From Bdellovibrionales bacterium (GTDB lineage Bacteria; Bdellovibrionota; Bdellovibrionia; Bdellovibrionales; Bdellovibrionaceae): a stretch of 64,000 nt of DNA. Every line of letters begins with the position of its first letter. Positions within the stretch are counted from its first letter, which is position 1. This document shows, piece by piece, positions 9,711 to 18,741 of the stretch. The notes below the pieces were generated by a model. That model made no database searches, had not been told where the DNA came from, and worked only from the letters and a program-made list of their open reading frames with translations. The stretch lies in NCBI GenBank assembly GCA_005793345.1, contig SXSU01000108.1, forward strand, positions 1-64,000, given 5' to 3'. A program made the position numbers and the translations under genes.

Positions 9711-9746
9711 ATTGTTCCGATATCAGTTTCGGAACAAAATGTTCCG
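9711..9746. promoter_or_regulatory. Perfect operator-like palindrome CGGAACA-AAA-TGTTCCG
   Basis: 17 bp perfect palindrome at 9730-9746. An extra half-site, ATTGTTCCGA, at 9711-9720 pairs with the left arm to form an overlapping second inverted repeat. It lies between the TIGR02147 gene (start 9593) and the exported-protein gene (start 9854), just upstream of a TTGCCA/TATACA promoter-like pair (9755-9781; 15 bp spacer, shorter than ideal). A repressor site is likely; the binding protein is unknown. Confidence 0.6.
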
Positions 9747-9853
9747 TCAACCTATTGCCAACTTTAATACTTTTTTATACACACCCTCACACAACAAAAA
9801 CAAACTCAAATAACTTGAGTAAATTAAACTTCTTAAATGAAGGAAAGGTATTT

Positions 9854-10348
9854 ATGAAAAAAACATTATTTGTTTTAGCATCTCTTTTTGTATCATCATT
9901 AGCAATGGCACAAGCCTCAATGTGGAGCTGTGATTTAAATTTTACAGCAAAAGGAGGAGGTGCCCAAATTTTATTTGGTGACTATGAGCTTCAAGGGTTA
10001 GGTGATCTTAAATGTAAAAATGGATTTGGTGAACAAGCTAACTTGCCAATAAAAATTAAAATGGGAACAGCACCCATCGATTTGCGAGTAGGCTTTGGTT
10101 ATATGAAAATTCTTGGTACTAGCTTTAATATCCCTCTTTTCTCATACAACCCATTAGAACTAATTGGTGAATATGCACTAGTTCAAGCCAATGCCGCTGT
10201 TGGATTAGGTGCAGGGGTTTTTGTCGGTAAAAGTTTAAAGTTAATTGATTTTTCAATCCCTGTTTCGATAAAATTATTATCAGGTTTTGGCGTTGATGTT
10301 GGGTTATCAAATATGATAATTGATATTGATCATTCAAGATTACAATAA
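9854..10348 (+). CDS. Small exported protein of unknown function
   Basis: 164-residue protein with a clear signal peptide (MKKTLFVLASLFVSSLAMAQA). The ATG at 9854 is chosen because AGGAAAGG lies just upstream and the signal peptide starts there; an upstream in-frame extension has neither. The mature part is glycine-rich with alternating hydrophobic strands and two cysteines near the start (SC, KC), suggesting a small beta-rich periplasmic or outer-membrane protein. No family is recognised. The palindrome at 9730-9746 probably controls it. A strong hairpin follows its stop codon. Confidence 0.75.
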   Translation: MKKTLFVLASLFVSSLAMAQASMWSCDLNFTAKGGGAQILFGDYELQGLGDLKCKNGFGEQANLPIKIKMGTAPIDLRVGFGYMKILGTSFNIPLFSYNPLELIGEYALVQANAAVGLGAGVFVGKSLKLIDFSIPVSIKLLSGFGVDVGLSNMIIDIDHSRLQ

Positions 10349-10370
10349 AAAGTTATACATCAATTTTCTT

Positions 10371-10407
10371 GTTTATTGTGGTGATTTTGCGAATCACCAC
10401 AATAAAC
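10371..10407. terminator. Strong bidirectional terminator (solo module B repeat)
   Basis: A 16 bp perfect stem (GTTTATTGTGGTGATT with its complement) around a TTGCG loop, then AATATTTTT. It separates the convergent exported-protein and rpoN genes. Its flank (TTTTCTTGTTT) and core (GTGGTGATT/AATCACCAC) match module B of the dispersed repeat family. Confidence 0.85.
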
Positions 10408-10420
10408 AATATTTTTAGTA

Positions 10421-11905
10421 CTATACTAATTTTTTACGGCGGCTGCTTGGTAAAATCTTTAACATCTCTCGGTACTTTGCTATAGTTCTTCGCGCAATTT
10501 GTAAACCATCTTTTTTGAGAGCATCAACAATTTGTTGATCCGATAATGGTTTTTTAGAATCTTCTTTTGAAACTAAATCTTTTATTTTCAATTTAACAGC
10601 TTCACTAGCTAGGGCATCACTACCATCTGTACTGTTTATGCCTGAATTGAAAAAATACTTTAATTCAAAAATACCTTGAACAGTATGAACATATTTTGCA
10701 GTAGTGACTCGTGACACTGTTGACTCATGCATACCTATATCATTAGCAATATCTCTTAATATCATTGGTCGCAAATGTGATGGACCTTTTTCAAAAAAAT
10801 CTTTTTGATATTTAACTATACTCTCAGCCACTTTATAAATTGTACGATTTCGTTGATGAATTGACTTTATCAACCAGACGGCAGATCTTAATTTATCTTG
10901 AATATAATCTTGAGTATTTTTAGTATCAACGTTACTTGCCACATTGGCTGCAGAAGTATTTGCATCTGATTTAGTATTTTTTGCTAAAACAGTTTTATAT
11001 AAATTTGATATTCTTAAACGAGGCAATCCATCATCATTAAGTGAAATAATAAATTCATCACCTACTTTATAAATGTAAACATCAGGAGTTACATAGTGAG
11101 TGTCATTGGCAGAAAATGATCGACCTGGTTTAGGATCCATTGCAAAAATTATTTTACACATTTCAATCACTGTAGATTTGGGAATTCCCATTGCTTTTGC
11201 AATAGCATCAAAGTTTTTCTTTTCTAAATCTTTAAGATGATTTTGTATCAACTGAACGAGATCATTAGTATCTTCCTCAATGCTTTTCGCCTGCAGAATT
11301 AAACATTCTTTTAAATCTCGGGCCCCAACTCCTGGAGGATCTAACTCTTGAACAAATTTTAAAATATCTTCAAGGTCTTGAACACTCACTTCTTCTTCGG
11401 TGCTTATCTGTTCTAGAGGAGTTTTAAGATAACCATCATCATCAATATAACTCACTAAAATATGAGCGATGGTTTCTTCTTCTTCATTAAAACCGTACAT
11501 TTTTACTTGCCAAGTTAAATAATCATGTAGGGATTCGTGAGCCGTAATGACATTCTCATAATTCATGATTTCTTCAGAACCCATCATGGATTGTTGATTC
11601 ATTGGTTTTTGGCTCGACTCATAATAGCTTTCCCAATCAAAATCGTCTTGTTTTGAACTTTCAGCTGGATTTTTATCATTGATTGTTGGAGCTTCAACCT
11701 CAGATGCTAATTCTTGTGTTCGCTTTAAATCTTCTTCTTTAAGTTCTTGAACTTCTTCTAAAATTGGATTTTCATCTAGTTCTTTTCGTACAGCACCTTC
11801 AAGCTCCATGCGAGACATCTGTAACAATTTAATTGCTTGCTGCAATTGAGGAGTCATTCGAAGTTGTTGGCTTAAATTCATTGATTGCTTTAATTGTCCG
11901 GCCAT
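10421..11905 (-). CDS. rpoN: RNA polymerase sigma-54 factor
   Basis: Sigma-54 directs RNA polymerase to -24/-12 promoters and needs an AAA+ activator. The 494 residues show all regions. Region I reads SQQLRMTPQLQQAIKLLQMS (about 12-31, activator contact). An acidic linker covers about 45-115. The core-binding domain includes LDPPGVGARDLKECL. The helix-turn-helix is RDIANDIGMHESTVSRV (about 385-402). The RpoN box is ARRTIAKYRE near the C-terminus. It sits just downstream of lptB, the widespread lptB-rpoN order, and is probably cotranscribed. Confidence 0.97.
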   Translation of the reverse strand: MAGQLKQSMNLSQQLRMTPQLQQAIKLLQMSRMELEGAVRKELDENPILEEVQELKEEDLKRTQELASEVEAPTINDKNPAESSKQDDFDWESYYESSQKPMNQQSMMGSEEIMNYENVITAHESLHDYLTWQVKMYGFNEEEETIAHILVSYIDDDGYLKTPLEQISTEEEVSVQDLEDILKFVQELDPPGVGARDLKECLILQAKSIEEDTNDLVQLIQNHLKDLEKKNFDAIAKAMGIPKSTVIEMCKIIFAMDPKPGRSFSANDTHYVTPDVYIYKVGDEFIISLNDDGLPRLRISNLYKTVLAKNTKSDANTSAANVASNVDTKNTQDYIQDKLRSAVWLIKSIHQRNRTIYKVAESIVKYQKDFFEKGPSHLRPMILRDIANDIGMHESTVSRVTTAKYVHTVQGIFELKYFFNSGINSTDGSDALASEAVKLKIKDLVSKEDSKKPLSDQQIVDALKKDGLQIARRTIAKYREMLKILPSSRRKKLV

Positions 11906-11931
11906 ATTTTTTACCCCTACCTTTTTACACT

Positions 11932-12654
11932 CTACATCTTAAAATTTTCACCCAAATAAAACCGACGCGCAATCTCGCTTTGTGTGATTTCTTCGGGCGT
12001 ACCTACGACTTGTATTTTTCCATCTTTAAGTAAATATGCAAAGTCGCATATTCCCAATGTTTCTCTAACATTATGATCGGTTATTAAAATTCCAATATTT
12101 TTCTTTTTAAGTGCTAAAATAATATTTTGAATATCATGAACAGCAATAGGATCAATTCCAGCAAAAGGTTCATCTAATAATAAAAATTTTGGACTTCCCG
12201 CAAGTGCACGAGCAATTTCTACTCGCCGACGTTCGCCTCCAGATAGAGCATAACCAAAACTATTTTTGATATGCTCAATATGAAACTCATTTAAAAGCTC
12301 TTGAAGTCGCTCCTCTTTCCTAGATGAGGTATAACCGTGCGCTTCAAGGGCCACAACAATATTTTCTATAACTGTGAGCTTTCTAAAAATACTGGGTTCT
12401 TGAGCTAAATAACTTAAACCAATCCGTGCTCTTTTATACATTGGCAAAGGAGTGATCTCTTCGTCATCTAAAAAAATTTTTCCTGCATCAGGAGATACAA
12501 TACCCACAACAGTATAAAAACTTGTGGTTTTACCCGCTCCATTTGGTCCCAATAATCCAACAACTTGACCTGATTCCACAGTAAAACTGACATCAGTTAC
12601 GACAGGTCTTTTCTTATAAGATTTTGCAATATGTTCTGCTCTTAGTGCGCTCAC
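11932..12654 (-). CDS. lptB: LPS export ABC transporter ATPase
   Basis: Cytoplasmic ATPase of the LptB2FG complex that extracts lipopolysaccharide from the inner membrane. The 240 residues carry Walker [11 protein letters not shown]-loop [14 protein letters not shown], signature LSGGERRR, and Walker [16 protein letters not shown] with the switch His in ITDHNV. The [10 protein letters not shown] segment is typical of LptB. It lies between lptC and rpoN, 17 bp after the lptC stop. Its presence supports a Gram-negative envelope with LPS. Confidence 0.97.
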   Translation of the reverse strand: MSALRAEHIAKSYKKRPVVTDVSFTVESGQVVGLLGPNGAGKTTSFYTVVGIVSPDAGKIFLDDEEITPLPMYKRARIGLSYLAQEPSIFRKLTVIENIVVALEAHGYTSSRKEERLQELLNEFHIEHIKNSFGYALSGGERRRVEIARALAGSPKFLLLDEPFAGIDPIAVHDIQNIILALKKKNIGILITDHNVRETLGICDFAYLLKDGKIQVVGTPEEITQSEIARRFYLGENFKM

Positions 12655-12671
12655 AAGTTGTTTCCATTCAT

Positions 12672-13652
12672 TTATTTTTTATCAGTAGTATCATCCAACA
12701 CTGCATTTGCATTTTCAACTCTTACGGACTCTCCACCATTAAGAAAAATGATTCTTTCTCCCTTTATCTCATCTCCATCTTGCACTACTTTGGGAGATCC
12801 ACGCAATACATATTGATCTTGCAAAACATCAATTTTAACATTTTCAGCAGTTGCTTGCCTTTGTTCTCCCTCAATAAGCACTCCTCCATTTATAAGAATA
12901 CTTTCTGGTGAATCATTTTTTTCTTTATAAACAAAAAAAGCTTCAGGGGCTAAAACCTCAAATTTTTCATAACTAATTTTAACTTTTTCAAAAAATCTCA
13001 ATAAATTAGATTTACCACTCAAATGAGCCATTCCACTTTTTATACGAACTAACTTAGGTCCTGATGACGTATTTAAAGTTCGCTCTGCAGTAATTTTTGA
13101 TTTCATAATCATCAAACTATTTTCAAGAAAAGTCTCCATACCTGTACTTTTTAAAAATAATCGATATCCAAAGTTATCTTTTGGACCTACAACTGAAATT
13201 TCATTCGGAATTTTAAGAATTTTATCTTTTGAAATATATTGGACTAAATTAGTTTTGACTTCATAACCATTCGAGGACGATGTAAAAACTTTACCAGAGA
13301 TAACAATATCTTTTGTTGCATAATTTATTTCACCCTGGTCACCAACAACTGTGTAAGTATCTCCTGCCTGGCTATAAAAAATGACGCGAACTACTTTTAG
13401 TTTCCATACACCTTGACCAATAAAACCATCTGCTATTTCACTATAAAGTTCCCATTCTTTACTGTCCCCTTGTCCTTCAACAAGATGGACACCTTCCATC
13501 CGTTGATCACCTTTATTGCCCATTGGGGATGATTGTTCTATTTCATTAATAAGATCTGTTTTTTCAACTGACTTAGGAGTTAAAAAAACAATTTGGAAAA
13601 AAATAAAAATAATAAATACCAACAAAAGTATTTCTTGAGATTTACGACTCAT
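12672..13652 (-). CDS. lptC: LptC-type LPS export protein, possibly fused to an LptA-like domain
   Basis: Inner-membrane anchored periplasmic protein that passes LPS from LptBFG toward the outer membrane. One N-terminal membrane helix ([16 protein letters not shown], about 8-24) is followed by a beta-rich region typical of the OstA/LptA/LptC fold. At 326 residues it is well over LptC size (about 190). The C-terminal third ([39 protein letters not shown]) resembles the LptA repeat pattern with its alternating strands and GD.I.G.R motif. One protein may therefore span both parts of the bridge (inference). It is upstream of lptB in the same operon. Confidence 0.75.
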   Translation of the reverse strand: MSRKSQEILLLVFIIFIFFQIVFLTPKSVEKTDLINEIEQSSPMGNKGDQRMEGVHLVEGQGDSKEWELYSEIADGFIGQGVWKLKVVRVIFYSQAGDTYTVVGDQGEINYATKDIVISGKVFTSSSNGYEVKTNLVQYISKDKILKIPNEISVVGPKDNFGYRLFLKSTGMETFLENSLMIMKSKITAERTLNTSSGPKLVRIKSGMAHLSGKSNLLRFFEKVKISYEKFEVLAPEAFFVYKEKNDSPESILINGGVLIEGEQRQATAENVKIDVLQDQYVLRGSPKVVQDGDEIKGERIIFLNGGESVRVENANAVLDDTTDKK

Positions 13653-13694
13653 GTTAAGAGCTTAACCTGATTTACATGAGTGTTCCAGAAAAAA

Positions 13695-14279
13695 TTATTG
13701 TTTTTCTTCAGGATGCTTAATCACAGCAAAATTAATTTCATGAGCACCCGCCTCACTAAGGGTAAATAAAACTTTTTTTACAGTTAAGAAATCTATTTCT
13801 TTATCTGCTTGAACTGTAATTTTGCGCCATGCATTTTCATCAACAGGTTCTTGCATACCTGTATTTACAGCTGACCTGATATCAGTTAAAACACCTTCTT
13901 TGACAGCTTTAGCCTTGGCTTTTTCAAGTGACTTTTGAGCTTCAACATAAAGAGATTGAATCATCCAATCTTTTTGTTCTTTAACTTGTTCAAATGTCGA
14001 AACACTTAAATCATCAATCTTAATTTCATTATTTGAAATTGAAACAACAATGGATGGTTTTAATTCTTTAATTATACTAGCTTGAGGTAAAATAATATCA
14101 TTTGGGATATTTACAATCAATCCACTCGTATTATAGTTTTGCAAAAGAAATATCGCAAGAACTGTAAACATATCCACCATTGCTGTTAATGATAGAAGAG
14201 CTACAACATCTCTTTTGGTGCCTTTGCGACTTAAAAGTCTATGGTATCTAAATTTTTTACCAGGAGTATGAATTGCCAT
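13695..14279 (-). CDS. TolR/ExbD-family proton-channel subunit (second copy)
   Basis: 194-residue inner-membrane protein. A basic N-terminus (HRLLSRKGTKRD) precedes a single transmembrane helix, LLSLTAMVDMFTVLAIFLLQ (about 28-48), whose aspartate is the expected proton-relay residue. The rest is periplasmic, longer than in E. coli TolR (142 aa), with a helical insertion around 90-140. It starts 2 bp after the other TolR gene. Together with TolQ the pair recalls Myxococcus AglR/AglQ/AglS, where one TolQ homologue works with two TolR homologues to energise Glt gliding complexes. Confidence 0.88.
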   Translation of the reverse strand: MAIHTPGKKFRYHRLLSRKGTKRDVVALLSLTAMVDMFTVLAIFLLQNYNTSGLIVNIPNDIILPQASIIKELKPSIVVSISNNEIKIDDLSVSTFEQVKEQKDWMIQSLYVEAQKSLEKAKAKAVKEGVLTDIRSAVNTGMQEPVDENAWRKITVQADKEIDFLTVKKVLFTLSEAGAHEINFAVIKHPEEKQ

Positions 14280-14281
14280 AA

Positions 14282-14752
14282 CTAGGGCCCTCCTGCAGCT
14301 ACACTGACTTGAGGAAATCCAGTTTTTAAAATAATATCCATACCAGAAATTAATAACTCGTAAGATAAAGATTCATCCATAGCAATCATAGCATCTTGTT
14401 TAGCAGGAAACTTTTGCTTTGCTTGAATTAATTTTTCTTCAAGTGCCGCTAAATCATAATCTTGACCTTTTTTAGGAATCACGATTTTTTCTAATCCAAC
14501 TGTTAATAAATATCCATCAGCTCTTATATCTAGTTTTAAAACTTTATCAATCTCTGGAGTTAACGTAACCAATTGATCGTCCGTTTTTTTACCAAAAACA
14601 GAAGTTCCGATTTGCATCATTGAAACTTGAGTCCAAACCGCTGTGATTAACAAAAATGTAATCAACACGCTCATCAAGTCAATGAACGGAACAAGATTGA
14701 CTTCAAAATGAGTTTTTCTTCCGGAGGAGCCTCCTCCCTCAATTTGAGCCAT
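14282..14752 (-). CDS. TolR/ExbD-family proton-channel subunit (first copy)
   Basis: 156-residue inner-membrane protein. After a short cytoplasmic tail the membrane helix (about 20-42) begins LVPFIDLMSVLITFLLITAVW, with the conserved aspartate that couples proton flow to force. A periplasmic domain follows. It lies 10 bp downstream of the TolQ gene and directly precedes the second TolR gene, so all three are cotranscribed. It is not simply the cell-division TolR, because no tolA, tolB or pal is adjacent and its partners are TPR and FHA-TonB proteins. Confidence 0.9.
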   Translation of the reverse strand: MAQIEGGGSSGRKTHFEVNLVPFIDLMSVLITFLLITAVWTQVSMMQIGTSVFGKKTDDQLVTLTPEIDKVLKLDIRADGYLLTVGLEKIVIPKKGQDYDLAALEEKLIQAKQKFPAKQDAMIAMDESLSYELLISGMDIILKTGFPQVSVAAGGP

Positions 14753-14762
14753 AAATTACCTC

Positions 14763-15419
14763 TCAATCTCTTATTTTATCACGGTTAGCGGACACTAAAT
14801 TTAACATTTGCATTGAACTTTCCATCATTTCATTTTCAGCTCTTTGTATCATCATTTGAAAGTATGCAAACGATATAATTGAAGTGATAGCAACAATTAA
14901 ACCAAAAGCAGTACAGTTTAATGCGTGTGAAATACCTTTTGAAAGTTCAATAGCTTTTGTTGCATTATCGGCATCTGCAACTGCACTAAAAGATTTAATC
15001 ATACCTACGATTGTACCCAGTAATCCAGCAAGAACAGCAACGTTACCAAACACTGCTAAAAACGAAGTCCAACCTTCAAGTTTTGGCGTTTCTCGTAAAA
15101 CAGCTGCATCCATTGCCACTTGTACTTCTTCATCTGGACGACGATTCAGAACAGCTACTAAACCAGCCTTAACTGTATTTGTTAATGGAGCTGGTCGCGC
15201 ATCACAATATGCTAATGCTTGCTTAAGATCTCCTTTTAAGATCATTCCAAAAATATTTTCGTTAAATTCTCGACGATTGATTCTTAATGAACCTAATGCC
15301 AGCCATCTTTCAACGATTAATAGAACTGTTAAAACTCCGATTATCGCAATGACATACATCACTGGACCACCTTGTTCAAAAGCTCTTTGTATAAACGATA
15401 TGTTTTCGACTTGATTCAC
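14763..15419 (-). CDS. TolQ/ExbB/MotA-family proton-channel protein
   Basis: 218-residue inner-membrane protein with three membrane helices: GGPVMYVIAIIGVLTVLLIV (about 17-36), WTSFLAVFGNVAVLAGLLGTIVGMI (about 117-141) and LNCTAFGLIVAITSIISFAYF (about 167-187). The LLGTIVGMI..F motif and the long cytoplasmic loop are characteristic. With the two downstream TolR proteins it should form a proton-driven motor that energises the FHA-TonB protein encoded immediately upstream. An AAGGAGG element precedes the ATG. Confidence 0.93.
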   Translation of the reverse strand: MNQVENISFIQRAFEQGGPVMYVIAIIGVLTVLLIVERWLALGSLRINRREFNENIFGMILKGDLKQALAYCDARPAPLTNTVKAGLVAVLNRRPDEEVQVAMDAAVLRETPKLEGWTSFLAVFGNVAVLAGLLGTIVGMIKSFSAVADADNATKAIELSKGISHALNCTAFGLIVAITSIISFAYFQMMIQRAENEMMESSMQMLNLVSANRDKIRD

Positions 15420-15442
15420 ACAAGCCTCCTTTCAATTAAAAC

Positions 15443-17566
15443 CTATTTTTTCTTTGTAAATGTATATGGGAAACTAACATTAGCAACGTCTCCACTTGGC
15501 GCTTCTGGAAATCGCCAAGACTGATATTCGTTAACAATACACGATTCAACAGATGTATCTTCAATTGTTGAACCCTTTATACTCACATTTTTAGCACGAC
15601 CTTGATCATCAATTAAAAAGTTGACTGTAACTTTTCCACCAAGGTCAGCTTTAAACCTAAGTTCTTTTTCATAGCATCTTACAATATCTGGGTGATGCGA
15701 TTTGATTACTCTTAAAACAGCCTCTCTATCAATAGTTCCATTAAAAGCAGAAAAGCCAGGAGATGAAACTTCTATACCACGATGATCTCCTAAACCAGAT
15801 CCGTTACTTCCGTAAGTTCCAGTACCTGTAGATCGTCCTTTAGTTATTCCTCCTGCAATCCCCTCAGTAGCAGTGCCCTTGCCACCTGCACCTGTATCTT
15901 TAAACTGAGATCCAAAATCATCACCAGCACGATTTGCTCCAAATCCAACCGTACCTGTTGCTTTATTTGAATCCCCGATAATATCACCTGCTCCAGAAAC
16001 TGCTTGATCTAATTTAGATCGCATTCCACCACCGGTTAGTGCGCTTGCTAAACCAAATTGTGAAGGATCAACTGGCTTAGTAGTTTGTGATCCACTACTT
16101 CCAGCTTGTTGTCCTAACTTAATTGCGCCACCTTGTTTAGAGCTAGTAAATGTTTTTGGTTTATTTAAATTTTTATTGGGTCGAACATCGGCAGCTTGAC
16201 CTGGTGAGTTTTTTCCAGCGGCCACATGATTCGGTTTTGGTGCCGTTATGTTTGAAGTTTTAGGAGTGTTTTGACCGACTTGAGAATTTACAGTCTTTTT
16301 ACCTAAATCTACAACTTTTGGTGGCACCTTCACAGGTGGTTTTTCAACAGGAGGAGGCGGCGGTGGTTGAACCGGTGGTTTTTCAACGGGCATAACAGGT
16401 TTAGGCATATCAGGCACTTTATAAATAATTTGAGCAATTCGAATTTGTTCTTCTTCTTTTGGTTTTTCTTCAATTACTGTTTTTACAGAAATATATAAAA
16501 ATAAAAAACCAACTAAACCAATTGCGACTAAAACGCTTCCTATTTCACCAACAGTTAATGGAATAAAAGGTAAAAGGTTTGGTTTTTTACTTTGCGGAAT
16601 ATAACGAATAAAAATATTAATATCATCGCCACTTAAGCAAAGTCGTAATACTTCTCCTTGATCAATTTTTATTTGAGAAGTAGCTCCTCTTCTATTAAGT
16701 CGTGAACGTTTATCTAAATCTGCAAGTGAAAGAATTCCAGTTTGTGTTACTAAATCACCAGACATATCTGGACGAACATTAACTATTGCTCCAGAAGAAT
16801 TCAAAGATTCAACCAAAGTATATTCGCCACCTGATAAAATATTTGCAGGAAGTTGAATTTGAGACTTTTTACTCGAACCAATTACAACTTTAGTTGTTTG
16901 AGCAGAAAAATGATAAGTTTCTAAAACTCTCTCTTTCCAGGAAATCGATATTTCTAAAACGGTTCCTCGAGAAGGTTTAAAAATTTGATTTAAATCTTTA
17001 TTAACACTAGGAGGTGCAAAAGTTTTCTTAGATAATATATTCTCGTAAGAAAAACTTGTTTTTTCGATTTCATATTTTTTTTCTGAATGTTTAGAAATTG
17101 TAGACTTTTTAACTTCAGAAGGTGAATTTAATATCGGTTTAGAATTTTCTGAATTATGTGAATCAGTTTTAAAATTCGTTTTAAATTCAAAAGGTGATTC
17201 TTTTGGTAATCCAGGTGCCATCTCCTCAAAAGCCGTACTTACTTCAGGAGCTTTTGTTTTAGGTTTTGGAATTCCCACATTAAAATGTAAAGTATATTCT
17301 CCTATTTGAATTTGATCACCAGAATCAATTGGCTCATCAAGAATTTGTATTCCATTTTTATAAGTACCAGTTTGGGAACCAAGATCGCAAATAAAATATC
17401 TATCATTGCGTTTTTCAATCATAGCATGAATTGCTGAAACTTGAGAATCTGCAAGATCTAAATCGACCTCAGCGTTTTGTCCAATAACAATTTGATCAAG
17501 ATGAAACTGCTTCACCTCTTTAATTTGGTTATTTTTAAAAATTCTCAAGATCAATGGTAAACTCAA
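15443..17566 (-). CDS. FHA-domain TonB-like energy transducer (GltG/AgmX-type)
   Basis: 707-residue inner-membrane spanning protein. An N-terminal cytoplasmic FHA domain (about 25-95, with QVSAIHAMIEKR and SQTGTYKNGIQI) should bind phosphothreonine. A second FHA-like fold lies around 205-325. One membrane helix (about 340-362) is followed by a proline-rich stretch (VQPPPPPPVEKPP, about 395-410), a long Gly/Ser-rich periplasmic linker, and a C-terminal TonB-like domain (about 605-705, HHPDIVRCYEKEL, GGKVTVNFLIDDQG) of the AgmX/PglI type. The layout matches Myxococcus GltG. It lies directly upstream of TolQ and its start overlaps the preceding gene by 4 bp. Confidence 0.85.
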   Translation of the reverse strand: MSLPLILRIFKNNQIKEVKQFHLDQIVIGQNAEVDLDLADSQVSAIHAMIEKRNDRYFICDLGSQTGTYKNGIQILDEPIDSGDQIQIGEYTLHFNVGIPKPKTKAPEVSTAFEEMAPGLPKESPFEFKTNFKTDSHNSENSKPILNSPSEVKKSTISKHSEKKYEIEKTSFSYENILSKKTFAPPSVNKDLNQIFKPSRGTVLEISISWKERVLETYHFSAQTTKVVIGSSKKSQIQLPANILSGGEYTLVESLNSSGAIVNVRPDMSGDLVTQTGILSLADLDKRSRLNRRGATSQIKIDQGEVLRLCLSGDDINIFIRYIPQSKKPNLLPFIPLTVGEIGSVLVAIGLVGFLFLYISVKTVIEEKPKEEEQIRIAQIIYKVPDMPKPVMPVEKPPVQPPPPPPVEKPPVKVPPKVVDLGKKTVNSQVGQNTPKTSNITAPKPNHVAAGKNSPGQAADVRPNKNLNKPKTFTSSKQGGAIKLGQQAGSSGSQTTKPVDPSQFGLASALTGGGMRSKLDQAVSGAGDIIGDSNKATGTVGFGANRAGDDFGSQFKDTGAGGKGTATEGIAGGITKGRSTGTGTYGSNGSGLGDHRGIEVSSPGFSAFNGTIDREAVLRVIKSHHPDIVRCYEKELRFKADLGGKVTVNFLIDDQGRAKNVSIKGSTIEDTSVESCIVNEYQSWRFPEAPSGDVANVSFPYTFTKKK

Positions 17567-17886
17567 TTTTTACTCCTACCTTCTCTCAAGTAATCAGAAG
17601 TCTCTCTCATCTCGGGAAGGAAATTTTCTCTCAATCTTACTAGTTTCTTAAAGTTAAAATTCTTACGTTGAATTAAATAAAATAAATCAGGTTTCTGTAC
17701 ACCCCCCTCTACAAGCTCATCTTCAAAGTTAAGATTATGAACCTTTGGTTGTTTAAGAGTGTTTTCTTGCTGTTGAGGTGGATTATCTTGTGCTTTTACT
17801 TTAGCTAATTCACCAATAGTAATCAAACTCATAATAAAGAAAGATAAAAAAGTATTTAAAAATCTGCGGTTTATTTTCAATTCCAT
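17563..17886 (-). CDS. Small exported protein in the Glt-like operon
   Basis: 107-residue protein with a hydrophobic N-terminal segment (FLNTFLSFFIMSLITIG, about 9-25) that is a signal peptide or anchor. A Gln/Pro-rich spacer follows, then a compact conserved-looking part: VEGGVQKPDLFYLIQRKNF and LVRLRENFLPEM. The VxGxVxxPD pattern followed by a basic stretch and RENFLPEM recalls small proteins beside FHA-TonB genes in myxobacterial gliding clusters (recollection, unchecked). It overlaps the FHA-TonB gene by 4 bp (ATGA), so the two are translationally coupled. Confidence 0.7.
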   Translation of the reverse strand: MELKINRRFLNTFLSFFIMSLITIGELAKVKAQDNPPQQQENTLKQPKVHNLNFEDELVEGGVQKPDLFYLIQRKNFNFKKLVRLRENFLPEMRETSDYLREGRSKN

Positions 17887-17889
17887 TTG

Positions 17890-18741
17890 TTACCTCTTGA
17901 TACTTTCTTCTAAATTTAAAATTACATTTTTTCGATCTGTAGCAGCTCCTATAAAGTTTATCTTATTTAAAATCTCTTTTCCTTTTACATAATTCTTTTT
18001 AATCCGAATCAAATATATACTATAATTAATTAAAAAATCGACATTTGCTGTACCCGTTGAATTTAATTTTAAACCTGCTTCAAAAATGTCATCAGCCTGT
18101 TCTCCTAGTGCCATTAATGTCACTGCATAATTGTTTAAAAGTGACAAATTTGTTGGACTTTTTTTATAAGCAGTCTCAAGTAAGTATCGAGCATTACCGT
18201 AATCTTTAGTTTCTGCAAAATACGAGCCTAAATTAATAAGAGATGTTAAATAGTCAGGATTTATTTCTAAAGATTTTTTATAAAACCTAATACCATCTCT
18301 TTTATTTCCTTTTTGAAACTGTAACCATCCAAGACTACTATAAATTACTTCTGTTTTATCATTTAATTTTAGAGCCTTATTCAAAATCATTTCAGCTAAA
18401 GCAAACCTCCCTCGACTTGCATGGTAAAGCCCAATCGCGTTTAAGGTTTTTACATCTGAAACATTTAATGTTAATAGTTGGGATGCAATTTTTTCAACAG
18501 CCGTGTCATCTTTTGCAATAATTGAAAAAGTCAGTTCTTTATATTTTTTATTTTGGTCCTCAATTTTTTTTAGTTTGTCCTCTGGTGTATTTTGTTCATC
18601 ATTATTTTCTTTTGATAAGATAGATTCATTTGCTAATGAATCAGTTGAAGACTCTTTTTTTGCTTTACTTCCACATCCATGATTTAAAAGTAGTAAGACA
18701 GCCACTATACTCAAAAAGAAAGTTTGATTAAATTTAATCAT
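17890..18741 (-). CDS. TPR-repeat lipoprotein (GltE-like)
   Basis: 283-residue probable lipoprotein. The signal peptide ends LLLLNHGCGS, giving a lipidated cysteine at about residue 23. The -3 and -2 residues (Asn, His) are unusual for a lipobox, but Gly-Cys fits. After an acidic, Glu/Asp/Lys-rich spacer come tandem TPR units (about 95-270), including NAIGLYHASRGRFALAEMIL and LGWLQFQKGNKRDGIRFYKK. Such proteins scaffold periplasmic or outer-membrane complexes, and GltE in Myxococcus is a TPR lipoprotein. It overlaps the upstream 1046-residue TPR gene by 4 bp. Confidence 0.82.
   Translation of the reverse strand: MIKFNQTFFLSIVAVLLLLNHGCGSKAKKESSTDSLANESILSKENNDEQNTPEDKLKKIEDQNKKYKELTFSIIAKDDTAVEKIASQLLTLNVSDVKTLNAIGLYHASRGRFALAEMILNKALKLNDKTEVIYSSLGWLQFQKGNKRDGIRFYKKSLEINPDYLTSLINLGSYFAETKDYGNARYLLETAYKKSPTNLSLLNNYAVTLMALGEQADDIFEAGLKLNSTGTANVDFLINYSIYLIRIKKNYVKGKEILNKINFIGAATDRKNVILNLEESIKR

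Noticed and set aside
14884-15414. Plus-strand 176-codon open frame opposite tolQ
   Set aside because: Antisense shadow of a clearly conserved TolQ gene, with no ribosome-binding site or protein-like features.
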